Shown here piece after piece: positions 1-10,032 of a DNA stretch of 64,000 bases. Source of the DNA: Zophobihabitans entericus. GTDB taxonomy: Bacteria; Pseudomonadota; Gammaproteobacteria; Enterobacterales; Orbaceae. Numbering within the stretch: the stretch's first letter is position 1; each line of letters opens with the position of its first letter. The stretch covers positions 161,418 through 225,417 of the forward strand of contig NZ_CP050253.1 of the NCBI RefSeq assembly GCF_011745665.1, written 5' to 3'. A program made the translations under genes and the position numbers. Under the pieces are notes generated by a model, which was not told where the DNA came from, ran no database searches, and saw only the letters and a program-made list of their open reading frames with translations.

Positions 1-1
1 A

Positions 2-379
2 ACCGGTGGTATTGCTATCGTCTCTGACTGGCTAAAAACCCACTTAAGTATCTATGGACCGCACGTTGTGCTGATGTTTATCTTCTTACTTTGTTCAACG
101 GTAGGATTATTTCTATCAAACACAGCTACAGCTATTTTAGTAGCGCCTATTGCGATTAATATCGCCTTAGATTTTGGCTATTCACCTTATCCATTTGCCA
201 TGACGGTTGCGATTGCAACATCAGCATCATTTATTACCCCGGTTTCCTCACCAGTGAAAACCATGATAGTTGCTCCGGGCGGTTATACCTTTGGTGATTT
301 TGTTAAAATAGGCATTCCACTGACCTTCCTGGTGATGGCTGCTGATATTTTACTGGTTCCGGTCTTTTTCCCGTTTTAA
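2..379 (+). CDS. SLC13/DASS-family anion permease, C-terminal part
   Basis: This is the last ~125 residues of a membrane carrier whose reading frame is open to the left edge. A GTG at 68 lies inside the frame and is probably not the start. The segment contains the SLC13 signature SNTAT followed by a hydrophobic helix, then TPVSSPVKTMIVAPGGY, typical of the second substrate/sodium-binding half of SLC13 (divalent anion:sodium symporter) proteins of the YfbS type. Known members import dicarboxylates, sulfate or related anions across the inner membrane; the substrate cannot be told from this part. It is followed by 73 bases before fmt, with no clear terminator. Confidence 0.8.
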   Translation, partial: TGGIAIVSDWLKTHLSIYGPHVVLMFIFLLCSTVGLFLSNTATAILVAPIAINIALDFGYSPYPFAMTVAIATSASFITPVSSPVKTMIVAPGGYTFGDFVKIGIPLTFLVMAADILLVPVFFPF

Positions 380-452
380 TATGACGGGTCTTAATTAATA
401 AGTTAAATAACGACGACTAAATAGCGACAATTGAATAACTACAGGAGTAATC

Positions 453-1403
453 ATGAATCAAGGCAAACTACGTATCATCTTTGCAGGTACACCAGATTTT
501 GCGGCTAAGCACCTTGAAGCTTTATTGCAATCAAATCATGAAGTGATTGCTGTGTTTACTCAACCAGACAGACCTGCAGGGCGTGGTAATAAGCTAACAC
601 CAAGTCCGGTTAAAATCTTAGCTGAACAGCATAATATACCAGTACTACAACCAGCAACGTTAAAAAAACCAGAAAACCAACAACTGGTCGCTGATTTAAA
701 CGCAGATATTATGATCGTTGTCGCCTATGGGCTAATCTTGCCTCAGGCAGTACTGGACATGCCTAAAATGGGATGTTTAAATGTTCACGGCTCACTACTA
801 CCAAAGTGGCGCGGTGCTGCACCAATTCAGCGTGCCTGCTGGGCAGGTGACACCCAAACAGGTATTACTATTATGCAGATGGATGCAGGACTGGATACCG
901 GTGATATGTTATATAAACTGACTTGTGCCATTGAACCAACAGATACCAGCGCCAGTCTTTATGACAAGTTAGCGCGGCTTGGTCCCAAAGCGTTACTGGA
1001 CACTCTTACTCTTTTAATAGCTGGTAAAATTGCTCCTGAAAAACAAGATGATACTCTGGCTACTTATGCACAAAAGCTCTCAAAACAGGAAGCAAAACTG
1101 GACTGGTCTTTATCAGCAGAGCAGTTAGAGCGTTGTATCCGAGCGTTTAATCCATGGCCGGTCAGCTACTTTGAAATCGATGAACAGATGGTAAAAGTCT
1201 GGAACAGTAATGTGGTTAATACCGACACCAATCAAGCCCCCGGCACCATTATTAAGGCGGATAAAACCGGTATTCAAATTGCTACGGCAAAAGGGATTTT
1301 AAATATCACTCAGCTACAACCAGCTGGTAAAAAACCTATGTCTGCACAGGATTTATTAAATTCTAAAAAAGAATGGTTTATCATTGGAAATAAAATTATT
1401 TAA
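453..1403 (+). CDS. fmt: Methionyl-tRNA formyltransferase
   Basis: Transfers a formyl group from 10-formyl-THF to Met-tRNAfMet for translation initiation in the cytosol. At 316 residues it is the usual length. The N-terminal Rossmann domain carries the FAGTPDF start and the catalytic [17 protein letters not shown] block (Asn, His, and a downstream Asp in [10 protein letters not shown]). The C-terminal OB-like domain follows from about residue 205. AGGAG at 443-447 supports the ATG. It lies 9 bases ahead of rsmB as in many proteobacteria, but the usual upstream partner def (peptide deformylase) is absent here and an SLC13 carrier takes its place. Confidence 0.97.
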   Translation: MNQGKLRIIFAGTPDFAAKHLEALLQSNHEVIAVFTQPDRPAGRGNKLTPSPVKILAEQHNIPVLQPATLKKPENQQLVADLNADIMIVVAYGLILPQAVLDMPKMGCLNVHGSLLPKWRGAAPIQRACWAGDTQTGITIMQMDAGLDTGDMLYKLTCAIEPTDTSASLYDKLARLGPKALLDTLTLLIAGKIAPEKQDDTLATYAQKLSKQEAKLDWSLSAEQLERCIRAFNPWPVSYFEIDEQMVKVWNSNVVNTDTNQAPGTIIKADKTGIQIATAKGILNITQLQPAGKKPMSAQDLLNSKKEWFIIGNKII

Positions 1404-1412
1404 ATAAATCAA

Positions 1413-2696
1413 ATGATTATGAAAAAAGAAAACTTACGTGCTATCTCTGCACAAGCCATTTATCAGGTACTGGAACAGGGGCAATCTTTGAGCTCTATCT
1501 TACCTGCATTACAAAAAAATTTAGATGGTAAAGATAGTGCCTTAGTGCAGGAGATCTGCTTTGGTATTATGCGAGTTCTTCCACAATTAGAGTTCTTTAT
1601 TCGTCAGTTAATGGATAAAGTCCTGACCGGTAAAAGTCGTGTTTTACATTATGTCATCATGGTCGGACTTTATCAGCTGCTTTATACTCGTATTCCGGCT
1701 CACGCAGCACTGTCAGAAACAGTTGATGCAGCTATGGTCCTTAAAAAACCTCAGCTTAAAGGCTTAATTAATGGTGTGTTAAGACAATTCCAAAGACAAC
1801 AACCAGAACTAATGATCCAATTCGAGCAAACTCAGGAATACTATTTTCACCCAAGCTGGCTACTTAAGCGTTTACAAAGTGCCTACCCAGAGCAGTGGCA
1901 AGATATCATCAATGCCAATAATCAGCGCCCACCGATGTGGCTGCGAATTAATCAACAGTACCACTCTGCTGAACAATATTTAACATTACTCACAGAACAT
2001 GGGATTGAAGGCAAGTTACATCCAGAGTTACCTGAAGCTTTACAGCTGGTCACTCCTGCTGCTGTGTCTAAGCTACCCGGTTTTGATCAGGGCTGGGCGA
2101 CAGTACAAGACCTATCAGCACAATATGCAGCTCGTTTACTGGCACCTGAAAATAGTGATCATATCTTAGATATGTGTGCAGCTCCAGGTGGTAAAACCAC
2201 CCATATTTTAGAGGTTGCGCCAAAGGCTCAGATTTTAGCTGTAGATGTTGATAGTCAGCGGGTAAAACGTATTACAGAAAATCTGACCCGCTTAAAACAG
2301 CAGGCTGAAGTAAAAGTTGGCGATGGTCGCTACCCAGAACAGTGGCTTGATCAACACCAACAATTTGATCGCATTCTGCTTGATGCTCCCTGCTCAGCAA
2401 CAGGTGTTATTCGTCGTCATCCTGATATAAAATGGCTAAGACGAGATAGCGATATTGCAGAACTGGTAACATTGCAGGCAGAAATTCTCACTAACATTTG
2501 GCCTTATTTAAAAACGGGTGGGATACTGGTTTATGCAACTTGCTCAGTATTACCTGATGAAAATATCAGGCAAATTGAACAATTTTTATCTGTACAAAAA
2601 AATGCTCAGTTAATAGGTGAGCCTTTGCAGTTCCTGCCCGCTCTTGATAGTGGTGACGGCTTCTTCTATGCTAAATTAACTAAAAATTCTGCTTAA
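1413..2696 (+). CDS. rsmB: 16S rRNA m5C967 methyltransferase RsmB
   Basis: Methylates C967 of 16S rRNA using S-adenosylmethionine. At 427 residues it has the expected RsmB architecture: an N-terminal NusB-like RNA-binding domain (about 1-140), then a Rossmann methyltransferase domain with the SAM motif [15 protein letters not shown] (about 251-265). Both catalytic cysteines are visible, in DAPCSATGV and YATCSVLP. It follows fmt by 9 bases and is probably cotranscribed. Two in-frame ATGs (1413 and 1419) are possible; neither has a strong ribosome site, so the first six bases are uncertain. The usual downstream trkA is not present. Confidence 0.96.
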   Translation: MIMKKENLRAISAQAIYQVLEQGQSLSSILPALQKNLDGKDSALVQEICFGIMRVLPQLEFFIRQLMDKVLTGKSRVLHYVIMVGLYQLLYTRIPAHAALSETVDAAMVLKKPQLKGLINGVLRQFQRQQPELMIQFEQTQEYYFHPSWLLKRLQSAYPEQWQDIINANNQRPPMWLRINQQYHSAEQYLTLLTEHGIEGKLHPELPEALQLVTPAAVSKLPGFDQGWATVQDLSAQYAARLLAPENSDHILDMCAAPGGKTTHILEVAPKAQILAVDVDSQRVKRITENLTRLKQQAEVKVGDGRYPEQWLDQHQQFDRILLDAPCSATGVIRRHPDIKWLRRDSDIAELVTLQAEILTNIWPYLKTGGILVYATCSVLPDENIRQIEQFLSVQKNAQLIGEPLQFLPALDSGDGFFYAKLTKNSA

Positions 2697-2795
2697 ACAA
2701 AAAATGAATGAAACCAGTTCACCCGATAAAGATCGACTTATGCTTTAAAAGTCATTTATAATCAAAGCTACTTTTATTTTGTAAACGATTGAGTT

Positions 2796-4154
2796 ATGGC
2801 TTGTTGCTACCAACAGATAAAAATCATTCTATTGACCTCGCTAATTACCCTGCTTAGTGGTTGTTCTGCGTTTGTCGGTCATAAGGAGACTCTGGATGAG
2901 TATGAGCAACAACTCATTAATACTGATTGCAGCTTTACTAATATTAATTCTCAAATTAAGAGTGACCCTCTGCTCTGGTCATTAAATGGTGGGGCTCTCG
3001 CTCGCAACTGCTTACAGTACGAGAAAAGTATTACGTACTTCGATCAGGCAGAAGCCATTATTAAAGAGCAGGAAGAGGCACTCGAACTTATAGGAATGGG
3101 CCGCTCAATCAATTCCATACTAGTTAACAATAATATCAATGATTACCAAAGTCAGAATTACGAAAAGATTATGATCAATGTCTATAAGGCATTAAATTTC
3201 ATGTCGCTTGATGACTTTGATAATGCCCGGGTTGAGTTTCATCGCGCACTGGACAGACAGCGCCGAGCCAAAGAATACTTTGAAGATGAGATTTTAGCCG
3301 CCACAGAAAAGCTGGAAGAATCACAATACGCTTACTCATCTGATCATCTTCAGGCAGAATCTGTCGTATTACAAAACTATCAGGGGAATCTAACTCCTGC
3401 TGTCGTCTATCCTGATTTTGTCAATCCATTAGCGACTTACCTAAGTGCTATTTTCTTCTATATTGAAGGCGATTACGATCTGGCCAGCCAATACTTTAAA
3501 GAAACTCAGTCGATGCTACCAGGTCACGCACAGGTAACACAAGATTACCAGCTGGCTGATAAAGCAGATAACAGCAGACAAAAACCTCAGCAACGTTATG
3601 TCTGGATCGTCTATGAGAATGGTCTTGGCATGATTAAGGGTTCTTTCTATTATTCATTCCCAAGCTTTTTATTCACCGATAAGATTATTGCGACATCGAT
3701 AAATTTACCCACTATCTATAAACGCTCTGGCTCTTATCCTTATTTATCAATTGGTAAAACGAAAACATCTGAAATTGCCAATATGGATAGTATTGTTCAG
3801 TTAGAATTTAATAAACGCCTGCCGGCGATTGCTGCGGAAGCGATACTCAATATGATTGCTAAATCAGTGATCCAATATACGCTTGAAGAAGAACTTGGCG
3901 ATTTTGGTGGAAAATGGATCGGCTTTTTCTATCAACTCGCTACAGATACTACCGATATTCGCCAGTGGCGTGCTTTGCCTAAGGACTTTCAGGTCAGCAG
4001 AGTAGCGCTTGATGGTTCGCCAATATACATATATTCACCACAAGGTGATATGATTGCGAATATTGATACACTTTCACCTGAACATGATGCTATTATCTAC
4101 ATCAGATCAGATAGACAAAACCATAACATTATTCATGTTATACAAAAGCAATAA
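2796..4154 (+). CDS. COG3014-type lipoprotein
   Basis: A predicted lipoprotein of 452 residues. The N-terminus has a short signal peptide ending in the lipobox LLSGC (Cys at about 23). The next ~200 residues are alpha-helical with TPR-like character (NARVEFHRALDRQRRAKEYF; GDYDLASQYFKETQSMLPGHAQ), and the rest is a mixed region with an INLPTIYKRSG-like stretch. It resembles the uncharacterised COG3014 family, which in many proteobacteria is found next to an LpoB homologue and a CsgG-like lipoprotein, exactly as here (22 and 28 base gaps). A role in cell-envelope assembly is inferred from the neighbours. The true function is unknown. Confidence 0.75.
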   Translation: MACCYQQIKIILLTSLITLLSGCSAFVGHKETLDEYEQQLINTDCSFTNINSQIKSDPLLWSLNGGALARNCLQYEKSITYFDQAEAIIKEQEEALELIGMGRSINSILVNNNINDYQSQNYEKIMINVYKALNFMSLDDFDNARVEFHRALDRQRRAKEYFEDEILAATEKLEESQYAYSSDHLQAESVVLQNYQGNLTPAVVYPDFVNPLATYLSAIFFYIEGDYDLASQYFKETQSMLPGHAQVTQDYQLADKADNSRQKPQQRYVWIVYENGLGMIKGSFYYSFPSFLFTDKIIATSINLPTIYKRSGSYPYLSIGKTKTSEIANMDSIVQLEFNKRLPAIAAEAILNMIAKSVIQYTLEEELGDFGGKWIGFFYQLATDTTDIRQWRALPKDFQVSRVALDGSPIYIYSPQGDMIANIDTLSPEHDAIIYIRSDRQNHNIIHVIQKQ

Positions 4155-4176
4155 ACCTTTAATGAGGCTGTAAAAT

Positions 4177-4800
4177 ATGGTAACCAAAACATTCTCACGC
4201 ATCACAGCACTAATCACACTAAGCGCTGCGATTATTTTATCAGGATGTTCAAACAATATTGAATATATCAATGAAGACAATGCTGACCAGGCAATTTCTT
4301 TAGGACTTGACCGTAAAGACTTTGAAAACGCAGCACAAGATGCACTTGAGTCATTACTGGCAAGCAATGCATTAAATAAAGCTGGCGGTGGTCGCTATGT
4401 TGTCGCTATTGGTAAAGTTGTAAACAATACCACACTACGTATTGATACCGACATGTTAATCAAAAAAATCCGTATTGGTATGCTGCAATCAGGTAAAGCG
4501 GTAATCACTTCTGCCGTGAGTGCCAATGGTACCGCTGACGAATTAATTTTTGATGTGCGTGAACTACGTGATAATGACGAATTTAAACAAGATACTATCG
4601 CGCAAAAAGGAACTTTATATGCTCCTGACTTCTCATTAACAGGTAAAATTTTACAACGTATCGCACGTACTGGTAATGATAAGCAAATGGTTGAATACTA
4701 CTTCCAGTTAACTTTAACTGAACTTCGCAGTGGTTTAGTGTACTGGGAAAGTGAAAGTACAGTGGGTAAACTTGGCAGTAACAAAAGCGCAATCTGGTAA
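4177..4800 (+). CDS. lpoB: Penicillin-binding protein activator LpoB-like lipoprotein
   Basis: In Enterobacterales LpoB is an outer-membrane lipoprotein that reaches through the peptidoglycan and stimulates the synthase PBP1B. This 207-residue protein has a signal peptide ending in ILSGC (Cys at about 24). The rest matches the LpoB fold: the YVVAIGKVVNNTTLRIDTD strand-loop, a helix with MLQSGKAVITSA, and a C-terminal YYFQLTLTELRSGLVYWESE. The proline-rich linker of the E. coli protein is lacking, so the reach would be shorter. GAGG about 8 bases upstream supports the ATG at 4177. It sits second in the three-lipoprotein cluster. Confidence 0.85.
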   Translation: MVTKTFSRITALITLSAAIILSGCSNNIEYINEDNADQAISLGLDRKDFENAAQDALESLLASNALNKAGGGRYVVAIGKVVNNTTLRIDTDMLIKKIRIGMLQSGKAVITSAVSANGTADELIFDVRELRDNDEFKQDTIAQKGTLYAPDFSLTGKILQRIARTGNDKQMVEYYFQLTLTELRSGLVYWESESTVGKLGSNKSAIW

Positions 4801-4828
4801 GTTCTGACTTGTTGAAAGGAAAATAAAG

Positions 4829-5830
4829 ATGAATAAACGACTTGCTCTGCTTGGCTTATGTGCAGGTGTCTTTCTGTCTGCTTGTAGCTCATCAGCAAAC
4901 AATGCTGATGAGAATAATACACAAGCAACAACTGAACCAACCACACAGCCAACAACGATAAATGGTTTTGGTGAAGCACAAACACAACGCTATAAAGTCG
5001 CGGTACTGCCAACTCGTGTTGATGCAGCTAACTTACCTATCCCGTCGCTATCACAAAATATTTTGTCTCAGTCTATTTCTCATGAACTATCAAGAGCGCT
5101 GAATGAGACACATAAATTTGATATCGTGGTACCTAATGCCATTCAACAGCCTGTGGCAGAAAATGTCACAGACGATGAAGAAGTGACTGAAGGTGATAAT
5201 GCAGTAACTCCTGCACCAAAAGATGACAGTATTGCTGATTATCTACTGCACAGTACTTTGACTCAAATCGACGCTTCTGAGACATTACGTATCCTCAAAG
5301 CGACGGGTCAGGGAGTGAACGAGAAAGTTGTCTTTATTGCTCTGAACTATCAAATAGTTAATGCTAAAACTAATCAAGTGGCACTAACTAAAACTGTTCG
5401 TTATCAGTTAAAAGATACAGGTTACAATACTTCAGTCAAACAAACAGTTGAAAACGCAATTGGTAAAGTGGCAGATATCGTTAAAGATCAAATTATCAAT
5501 GATATCTACCCGGTTCGTGTCGTGGCTGTGCTTGAAAATGGTGAAATCGTTTTAGACCAACCATTAACAGTGAACTCACAATGCCAGCTATTTACAACAG
5601 GTGCTAAAATTACCGATACCTATAGCAATCGTCTGCTGGGACATGAAGAAAAACTGGTAGGTTTAGCAACCATCTCTCGCACGACGGATGTGTTCTCATT
5701 CGCTAAAGTCAATGAAGGCCAAGCCACTAAAGAGAATATCTGTAAACTGATCCCAATTGATCAAAAAGTTGCTCTTGAGTATGTCAAACAGACAGAAGGC
5801 GGAGGCGTTCTGTTACCTTTTGATCGCTAA
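4829..5830 (+). CDS. CsgG/LpoB-superfamily lipoprotein
   Basis: A 333-residue predicted lipoprotein. The signal peptide ends in FLSAC (Cys at about 19) and is followed by an Asn/Thr/Gln-rich linker. From about residue 50 (YKVAVLPTRVDAANLP; LSQNILSQSISHELSRALNET) it looks like the N-terminal fold shared by CsgG, FlgO and LpoB. An acidic loop around residues 112-132 interrupts the domain. GAAAGGAAAATAAAG just before the ATG is a strong ribosome site. It is last of the three-gene lipoprotein cluster; the set is conserved in several gammaproteobacteria but its joint task is unknown. I assign no specific function. Confidence 0.65.
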   Translation: MNKRLALLGLCAGVFLSACSSSANNADENNTQATTEPTTQPTTINGFGEAQTQRYKVAVLPTRVDAANLPIPSLSQNILSQSISHELSRALNETHKFDIVVPNAIQQPVAENVTDDEEVTEGDNAVTPAPKDDSIADYLLHSTLTQIDASETLRILKATGQGVNEKVVFIALNYQIVNAKTNQVALTKTVRYQLKDTGYNTSVKQTVENAIGKVADIVKDQIINDIYPVRVVAVLENGEIVLDQPLTVNSQCQLFTTGAKITDTYSNRLLGHEEKLVGLATISRTTDVFSFAKVNEGQATKENICKLIPIDQKVALEYVKQTEGGGVLLPFDR

Positions 5831-5839
5831 TCAATAATC

Positions 5840-5872
5840 ATTCTGCGGTGATTTTATCGGTCATCGCAGAAT
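5840..5872 (+). terminator. Hairpin after the lipoprotein cluster, possible terminator
   Basis: ATTCTGCGGTGA (5840-5851) pairs with TCATCGCAGAAT (5861-5872), a 12-bp stem with one G-U pair and a 9-base loop, just after the third lipoprotein gene. There is no clean U-tract, so it may be a weak terminator or an mRNA 3'-end stabiliser. Confidence 0.45.
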
Positions 5873-5991
5873 ATGCTTCAATCTCTGACGAGTAATAATT
5901 TATTATCCGGCCGTTTTCCAGTATACTTTCCGCTTTCCGTAATTCTAATTGTCACTTAAGCTCTTCGCTTCATAACTAAAAGAGAAAAACA

Positions 5992-7302
5992 ATGAACGCT
6001 GTTTTACTTGCTGTTTTTTGTATGCTCGTGCTTTCACTTTGCCGGGTTAATGTTGTTATCAGTCTTATCATTGGTGCGTTTGTCGGTGGTCTTTGCAGTA
6101 ACCTCTCTTTAGATCAAACTCTGACGGCCTTTAATAATGGTATCAGTAACGGTGCAACTATCGCCCTGTCTTATGCCATGCTTGGTGCTTTTGCTGTTGC
6201 TATTTCAAAAGCCGGGCTACCTCAAGCCTTAGCGGATATCGCAATTAAGCAACTGGTTAATGATAGTGCCAAAACTAAGATTAAATGGATTCTGATCATG
6301 GTGATTGCTGCCATGAGTATTTTCTCACAAAATCTGATCCCTATTCATATCGCCTTCATTCCGTTATTAATTCCACCACTACTTTATGTGATGTCTCGCC
6401 TGCATCTGGATAGACGAATGATCGCCTGTATCATGACTTTTGGCTTAATTACGCCGTACATGTTCTTACCGGTTGGCTTTGGTAATATTTTCTTAAATCA
6501 AATTCTGTTAAAAAATATCACTAACGCGGGAATGAGTGTTGAAGGTATCAACGTGATGCACGCCATGGCGATTCCTGCACTGGGAATGTTTGCCGGACTC
6601 CTGTTTGCTATCTTTGTCAGCTATAGAAAGCCAAGAAATTATGAGTTGAATCACGTCAAAAATAGTGAATCACAGCCTAAGCTAAATCGTTCTTCCCTGA
6701 TTGTTTCACTGATTGCTATTGTTCTCTCTTTTATTATTCAACTTTATACCGGTTCTATGATCCTGGGTGCATTAGTTGGATTTATCTGTTTTATTGCCAC
6801 CGGGACCGTTAAGTGGGGAGAAGCAGACGTTGTGTTCACTGATGGTATTAAGATGATGGCGATGATCGGCTTTGTGATGATCTCAGCTCAGGGCTTTGCT
6901 GAAGTATTAAAAGCAACTGATGAGATTACCCCACTGGTTAATCAAAGCGTTGAACTGTTTGGTAGCAATAAAGTAGTCGCTTCTTTTGCGATGATGCTGG
7001 TTGGTTTAATTATCACGCTGGGTATCGGTTCATCATTCTCAACCGTTCCAATTATTGCCGCTATTTATGTGCCACTTTGTATGCAACTGGGTTTCTCTCC
7101 TATGGCAACTGTTTGTCTAATCGGAGCTTCTGGCGCCATTGGTGATGCCGGTTCACCGCCGTCTGATACCATCCTTGCAACCACTGCCGGTTTAAATGCT
7201 GATGGACAACACGATCATATTCGTGATAGCGTTATTCCAACGTTTCTTCATTTTAATATTCCGCTTTTTATTGCAGGATGGGCAGGATCACTAATTCTGT
7301 AG
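5992..7302 (+). CDS. NhaC-like Na+/H+ antiporter-family carrier (HI0325 type)
   Basis: A 436-residue inner-membrane carrier with about 11-12 hydrophobic segments. The sequence resembles the NhaC/YuiF-like family represented by the uncharacterised H. influenzae HI0325. Visible family features are the early NNGISNGATIALSYAMLGAFA, the discontinuous helix around FSQNLIPIHIAFIP, and the late GASGAIGDAGSPPSDTILATTAGL. Members have been annotated as sodium/proton antiporters or amino-acid (for example histidine) carriers, so substrate and coupling ion are open. AGAGAAAAACA precedes the ATG. The next gene, dacB, begins 6 bases after the stop. Confidence 0.82.
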   Translation: MNAVLLAVFCMLVLSLCRVNVVISLIIGAFVGGLCSNLSLDQTLTAFNNGISNGATIALSYAMLGAFAVAISKAGLPQALADIAIKQLVNDSAKTKIKWILIMVIAAMSIFSQNLIPIHIAFIPLLIPPLLYVMSRLHLDRRMIACIMTFGLITPYMFLPVGFGNIFLNQILLKNITNAGMSVEGINVMHAMAIPALGMFAGLLFAIFVSYRKPRNYELNHVKNSESQPKLNRSSLIVSLIAIVLSFIIQLYTGSMILGALVGFICFIATGTVKWGEADVVFTDGIKMMAMIGFVMISAQGFAEVLKATDEITPLVNQSVELFGSNKVVASFAMMLVGLIITLGIGSSFSTVPIIAAIYVPLCMQLGFSPMATVCLIGASGAIGDAGSPPSDTILATTAGLNADGQHDHIRDSVIPTFLHFNIPLFIAGWAGSLIL

Positions 7303-7308
7303 AATATA

Positions 7309-8751
7309 ATGAACAGAGTCATTTACTTCATCGCAATCAGTTTTTTTAGCGGCGTTATCACATTCAGTCAGGCTGCTCAGATCGAGCCTGACCTGTCGCT
7401 ACTACCTGCAGGCACCAATACCGCTTTATTGGTGCAACCTGTTGGAGAAGAAAGTAAACCGATTCTGGCTTATCACAACCAGCAGATGTTCTCACCCGCT
7501 AGTACCCAAAAAGTAGTAACAGCACTGGCAGCCCTGCTCGAGCTTGGTCCTGATTTTCAGTTTGTTACTTATATGAAGACCGATGGCAAAATTGAACAGG
7601 GTAAGCTCAAAGGTAATTTGATTTTACAAATGAGTGGTGACCCAACTCTGACTCGTCAAAAAGTCAGTGAAATGCTTAATGTGCTTAAGCTAAAAGGTGT
7701 GTCACGTATTGAGGGGGATATTATTATCGACACCTCAATCTTTACCAGTCATGACAAAGCTCCGGGCTGGTCATGGGATAATCTGACTTATTGCTACAAC
7801 ACACCACCTTCTGCAGCAACTATTGATGGTAACTGTTTCTATGCCGGTTTAGAGCCCACCAAAGTAGGAGAAAAAGCCAAAGTCACTGTTGCTGCGCAAT
7901 ATCCGGTCACACTAACCAGTCAGGTGATTACGACGAGTAAAGAAAGTGATGATAAGTATTGTGAACTGGATATTATTGCTAAAGATCACAATCACTATCA
8001 GCTCACCGGTTGTGTAAAGCAAGGGGAAAATAAACGCTATTTTCAATTTGCCGTACAGGACGGGGTTGATTACTTTACCGCTATTTTCCAGTCATTGCTC
8101 AAGCAGCATAATCTGACATTTACTGGTAAGTTTGTAGAAAATAAACCGTATGATCAAAAACGTCTGACACCTATTGCCGTTGCTCAGTCAGCAAAACTGC
8201 CAGATCTATTAACTGAGATGCTGAAAAAATCGAATAACCAGATTGCTGATACTGTGTTCAGAACGATAGGACATCAATATTTTAAGATGTCCGGTAGTTG
8301 GCGCAATGGTGGCGACGCGGTGAAATTAATTCTGAACGATAAAGCGGGCATTGATCTGCAAAATAGTGTCATCGTTGATGGCTCTGGCCTGTCCAGACTT
8401 AATCTGCTAAGTGCGGACAAGATGATGCAAATTCTGCAATATATCGCTGCTCATGATAAAGAGCTGCATCTTATTGCAATGTTACCCGTTTCCGGTGTTG
8501 ATGGTACATTACAACACCGCAATAGCGTGCGCTATACACCACTAAAATCAGTGATTCAGGCCAAAACAGGTTATCTGCAGGGAACGTATAATCTTGCCGG
8601 TTATCTCACTACAGAAAGCGGGCAAACCTTTGCCTTTGTTCAATTCATTACTGGCTACAGCCATCCGGTAGAAGATGAAAAATTAACTAATGAAGCTGTG
8701 ATGAAGTTTGAAGAAGATTTATACAAAAATTTATTTAATAAAATCAAATAG
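7309..8751 (+). CDS. dacB: D-Ala-D-Ala carboxypeptidase/endopeptidase PBP4
   Basis: A periplasmic class C low-molecular-mass penicillin-binding protein that trims pentapeptides and cuts D-Ala-mDAP crosslinks. At 480 residues it matches E. coli DacB (477). It has a signal peptide (cleavage near SQAAQ, about 22-23) and all three active-site motifs: SxxK as S65-T-Q-K68, SNN in KKSNNQIAD, and KTG in QAKTGYLQG. The large insertion between SxxK and SNN that forms domains II and III is present. It begins 6 bases after the carrier gene and may be cotranscribed with it. Confidence 0.95.
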   Translation: MNRVIYFIAISFFSGVITFSQAAQIEPDLSLLPAGTNTALLVQPVGEESKPILAYHNQQMFSPASTQKVVTALAALLELGPDFQFVTYMKTDGKIEQGKLKGNLILQMSGDPTLTRQKVSEMLNVLKLKGVSRIEGDIIIDTSIFTSHDKAPGWSWDNLTYCYNTPPSAATIDGNCFYAGLEPTKVGEKAKVTVAAQYPVTLTSQVITTSKESDDKYCELDIIAKDHNHYQLTGCVKQGENKRYFQFAVQDGVDYFTAIFQSLLKQHNLTFTGKFVENKPYDQKRLTPIAVAQSAKLPDLLTEMLKKSNNQIADTVFRTIGHQYFKMSGSWRNGGDAVKLILNDKAGIDLQNSVIVDGSGLSRLNLLSADKMMQILQYIAAHDKELHLIAMLPVSGVDGTLQHRNSVRYTPLKSVIQAKTGYLQGTYNLAGYLTTESGQTFAFVQFITGYSHPVEDEKLTNEAVMKFEEDLYKNLFNKIK

Positions 8752-8944
8752 TTATATTTATCTTTGTTACACCTGTTTTTAGCGCATGGCTAGCACATCG
8801 CTGAATTTTGTATTATTAAAAGTTATCATCCCAGCTCTATTATGAATTAATCGAATGCACGCATTAAAAAACGTAATCCTCTCTGTACAAAGCTGCTCAT
8901 ATTAGTTTACATTGTAATATTCTCTACTGATTGGAAATTTTATA

Positions 8945-9949
8945 ATGAAAAGATCGCCGTTTCGTTACTCTATCACTTTGCTTGCATCACTATTTATGGG
9001 TACGGTTTTCAGTGCTTCTGCTGCGCTAAATACCGACAACATTCAACCAGAATCACCAACCTTTAAAATGGGTATTCAACCATGGCTTGGCTATGGTCAG
9101 TGGTATGTTGCTCAGGAAAAAGGCCTGTTTAGTGATAATGGTTTGACTCAGGTAGAAATGCTTAATTTCTCCGAAGATAAAGACATTAATGCCGCACTTG
9201 CCAGTGGGCAGATTGATGGCGCCAATGTGGCAACTCACACAGCAATGAGTATGGTATCAGCTGGTTTACCAGTTAAAATCGTTCTGCTTCTTGATACCAG
9301 CCAAACTGCCGATGCACTGATTGTTGATAGCAGCATCAAAGCCCTTGCCGATTTAAAAGGTAAACAAGTGGCTTATGAAGAAGGCACGACTAGTGATATT
9401 CTGTTACGCAGTGCCATAGAACAAGCTGGTCTGTCATGGAGTGATATCATTCCGGTACCAATGCCTGCAGCTTCTGCTGGTTCTGCTTTAATTGCTAAAC
9501 GTGTTCCTGCAGCAGTAACTTATGAGCCTTATTTAACAGTTGCCCATAATACTGACCCGACTGTTGTCACTCTGTTTAGTGGCAATGATGCTCCGGGTAT
9601 TATTAGTGATGTCTTTGTTGTCAGAGATGAAGTGATCGAGAAAAGACCAAATCAGGTTCTGGCTCTAATTAAAAGCTGGGATAGTGCTGTCAATTACTAT
9701 AACTCTCATAATGCAGACGGACGCAATATTATTGCTAAAGGCGTAGGTGCAGAGCCGGAAGAAGTCAGCAGTGCATTTGACGGTGTGCGTTTCTACTCAG
9801 TAGCGGATAATAAAGCAGAATTCAGTGGTCATTTTAAACAAGATATCTTCTCCCAAATTCTAAAAGCCGCCACCGATGCTGAAATGATGATGAGTCCGGT
9901 GACTTTTGAGACAGTTGTAGATAGCCAATTTGTTGAAGCATTTAAATAA
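8945..9949 (+). CDS. ABC importer substrate-binding protein (SsuA/TauA/NrtA type)
   Basis: A periplasmic ligand-binding protein of 334 residues. The N-terminal signal peptide is predicted to be cut near SASA/AL (about residue 27). The NMT1/SsuA-like fold is visible from KMGIQPWLGYGQWYVAQEKGLF and LADLKGKQVAYEEGTTSDILL. Relatives bind sulfonates, taurine, nitrate or thiamine precursors. No ssuD, tauD, nitrate reductase or thiamine gene is linked here, so the ligand is not known. It is first in an importer operon with permease and ATPase. The 193 bases upstream hold an imperfect palindrome centred on GCTAGC (8779-8800) that could be an operator, but the match is poor. Confidence 0.85.
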   Translation: MKRSPFRYSITLLASLFMGTVFSASAALNTDNIQPESPTFKMGIQPWLGYGQWYVAQEKGLFSDNGLTQVEMLNFSEDKDINAALASGQIDGANVATHTAMSMVSAGLPVKIVLLLDTSQTADALIVDSSIKALADLKGKQVAYEEGTTSDILLRSAIEQAGLSWSDIIPVPMPAASAGSALIAKRVPAAVTYEPYLTVAHNTDPTVVTLFSGNDAPGIISDVFVVRDEVIEKRPNQVLALIKSWDSAVNYYNSHNADGRNIIAKGVGAEPEEVSSAFDGVRFYSVADNKAEFSGHFKQDIFSQILKAATDAEMMMSPVTFETVVDSQFVEAFK

Positions 9950-9969
9950 AAATACACTCATCTTATTGT

Positions 9970-9998
9970 GATAAGTTGCCATTTATGGCAACTTTATC
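9970..9998 (+). terminator. Intra-operon hairpin between binding protein and permease genes
   Basis: AAGTTGCCA (9973-9981) and TGGCAACTT (9986-9994) form a 9-bp stem with a 4-base loop, flanked by GATA and TATC that could extend it. It lies between the binding-protein and permease genes. Such hairpins often attenuate or stabilise mRNA so that the binding protein is made in excess. Only a short mixed T-stretch follows, so full termination is unlikely. Confidence 0.55.
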
Positions 9999-10032
9999 TT
10001 TGGTAATTTGTACGGAAAAAATATAAGTAGCT

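Noticed and set aside
4698-5012. Overlapping minus-strand frames under lpoB and the third lipoprotein gene
   Set aside because: Shadow frames opposite well-supported lipoprotein genes, with no ribosome site.
8779-8800. Palindrome around GCTAGC upstream of the ABC importer as an operator
   Set aside because: Only the ends and centre match; several middle positions do not, and no regulator is linked.
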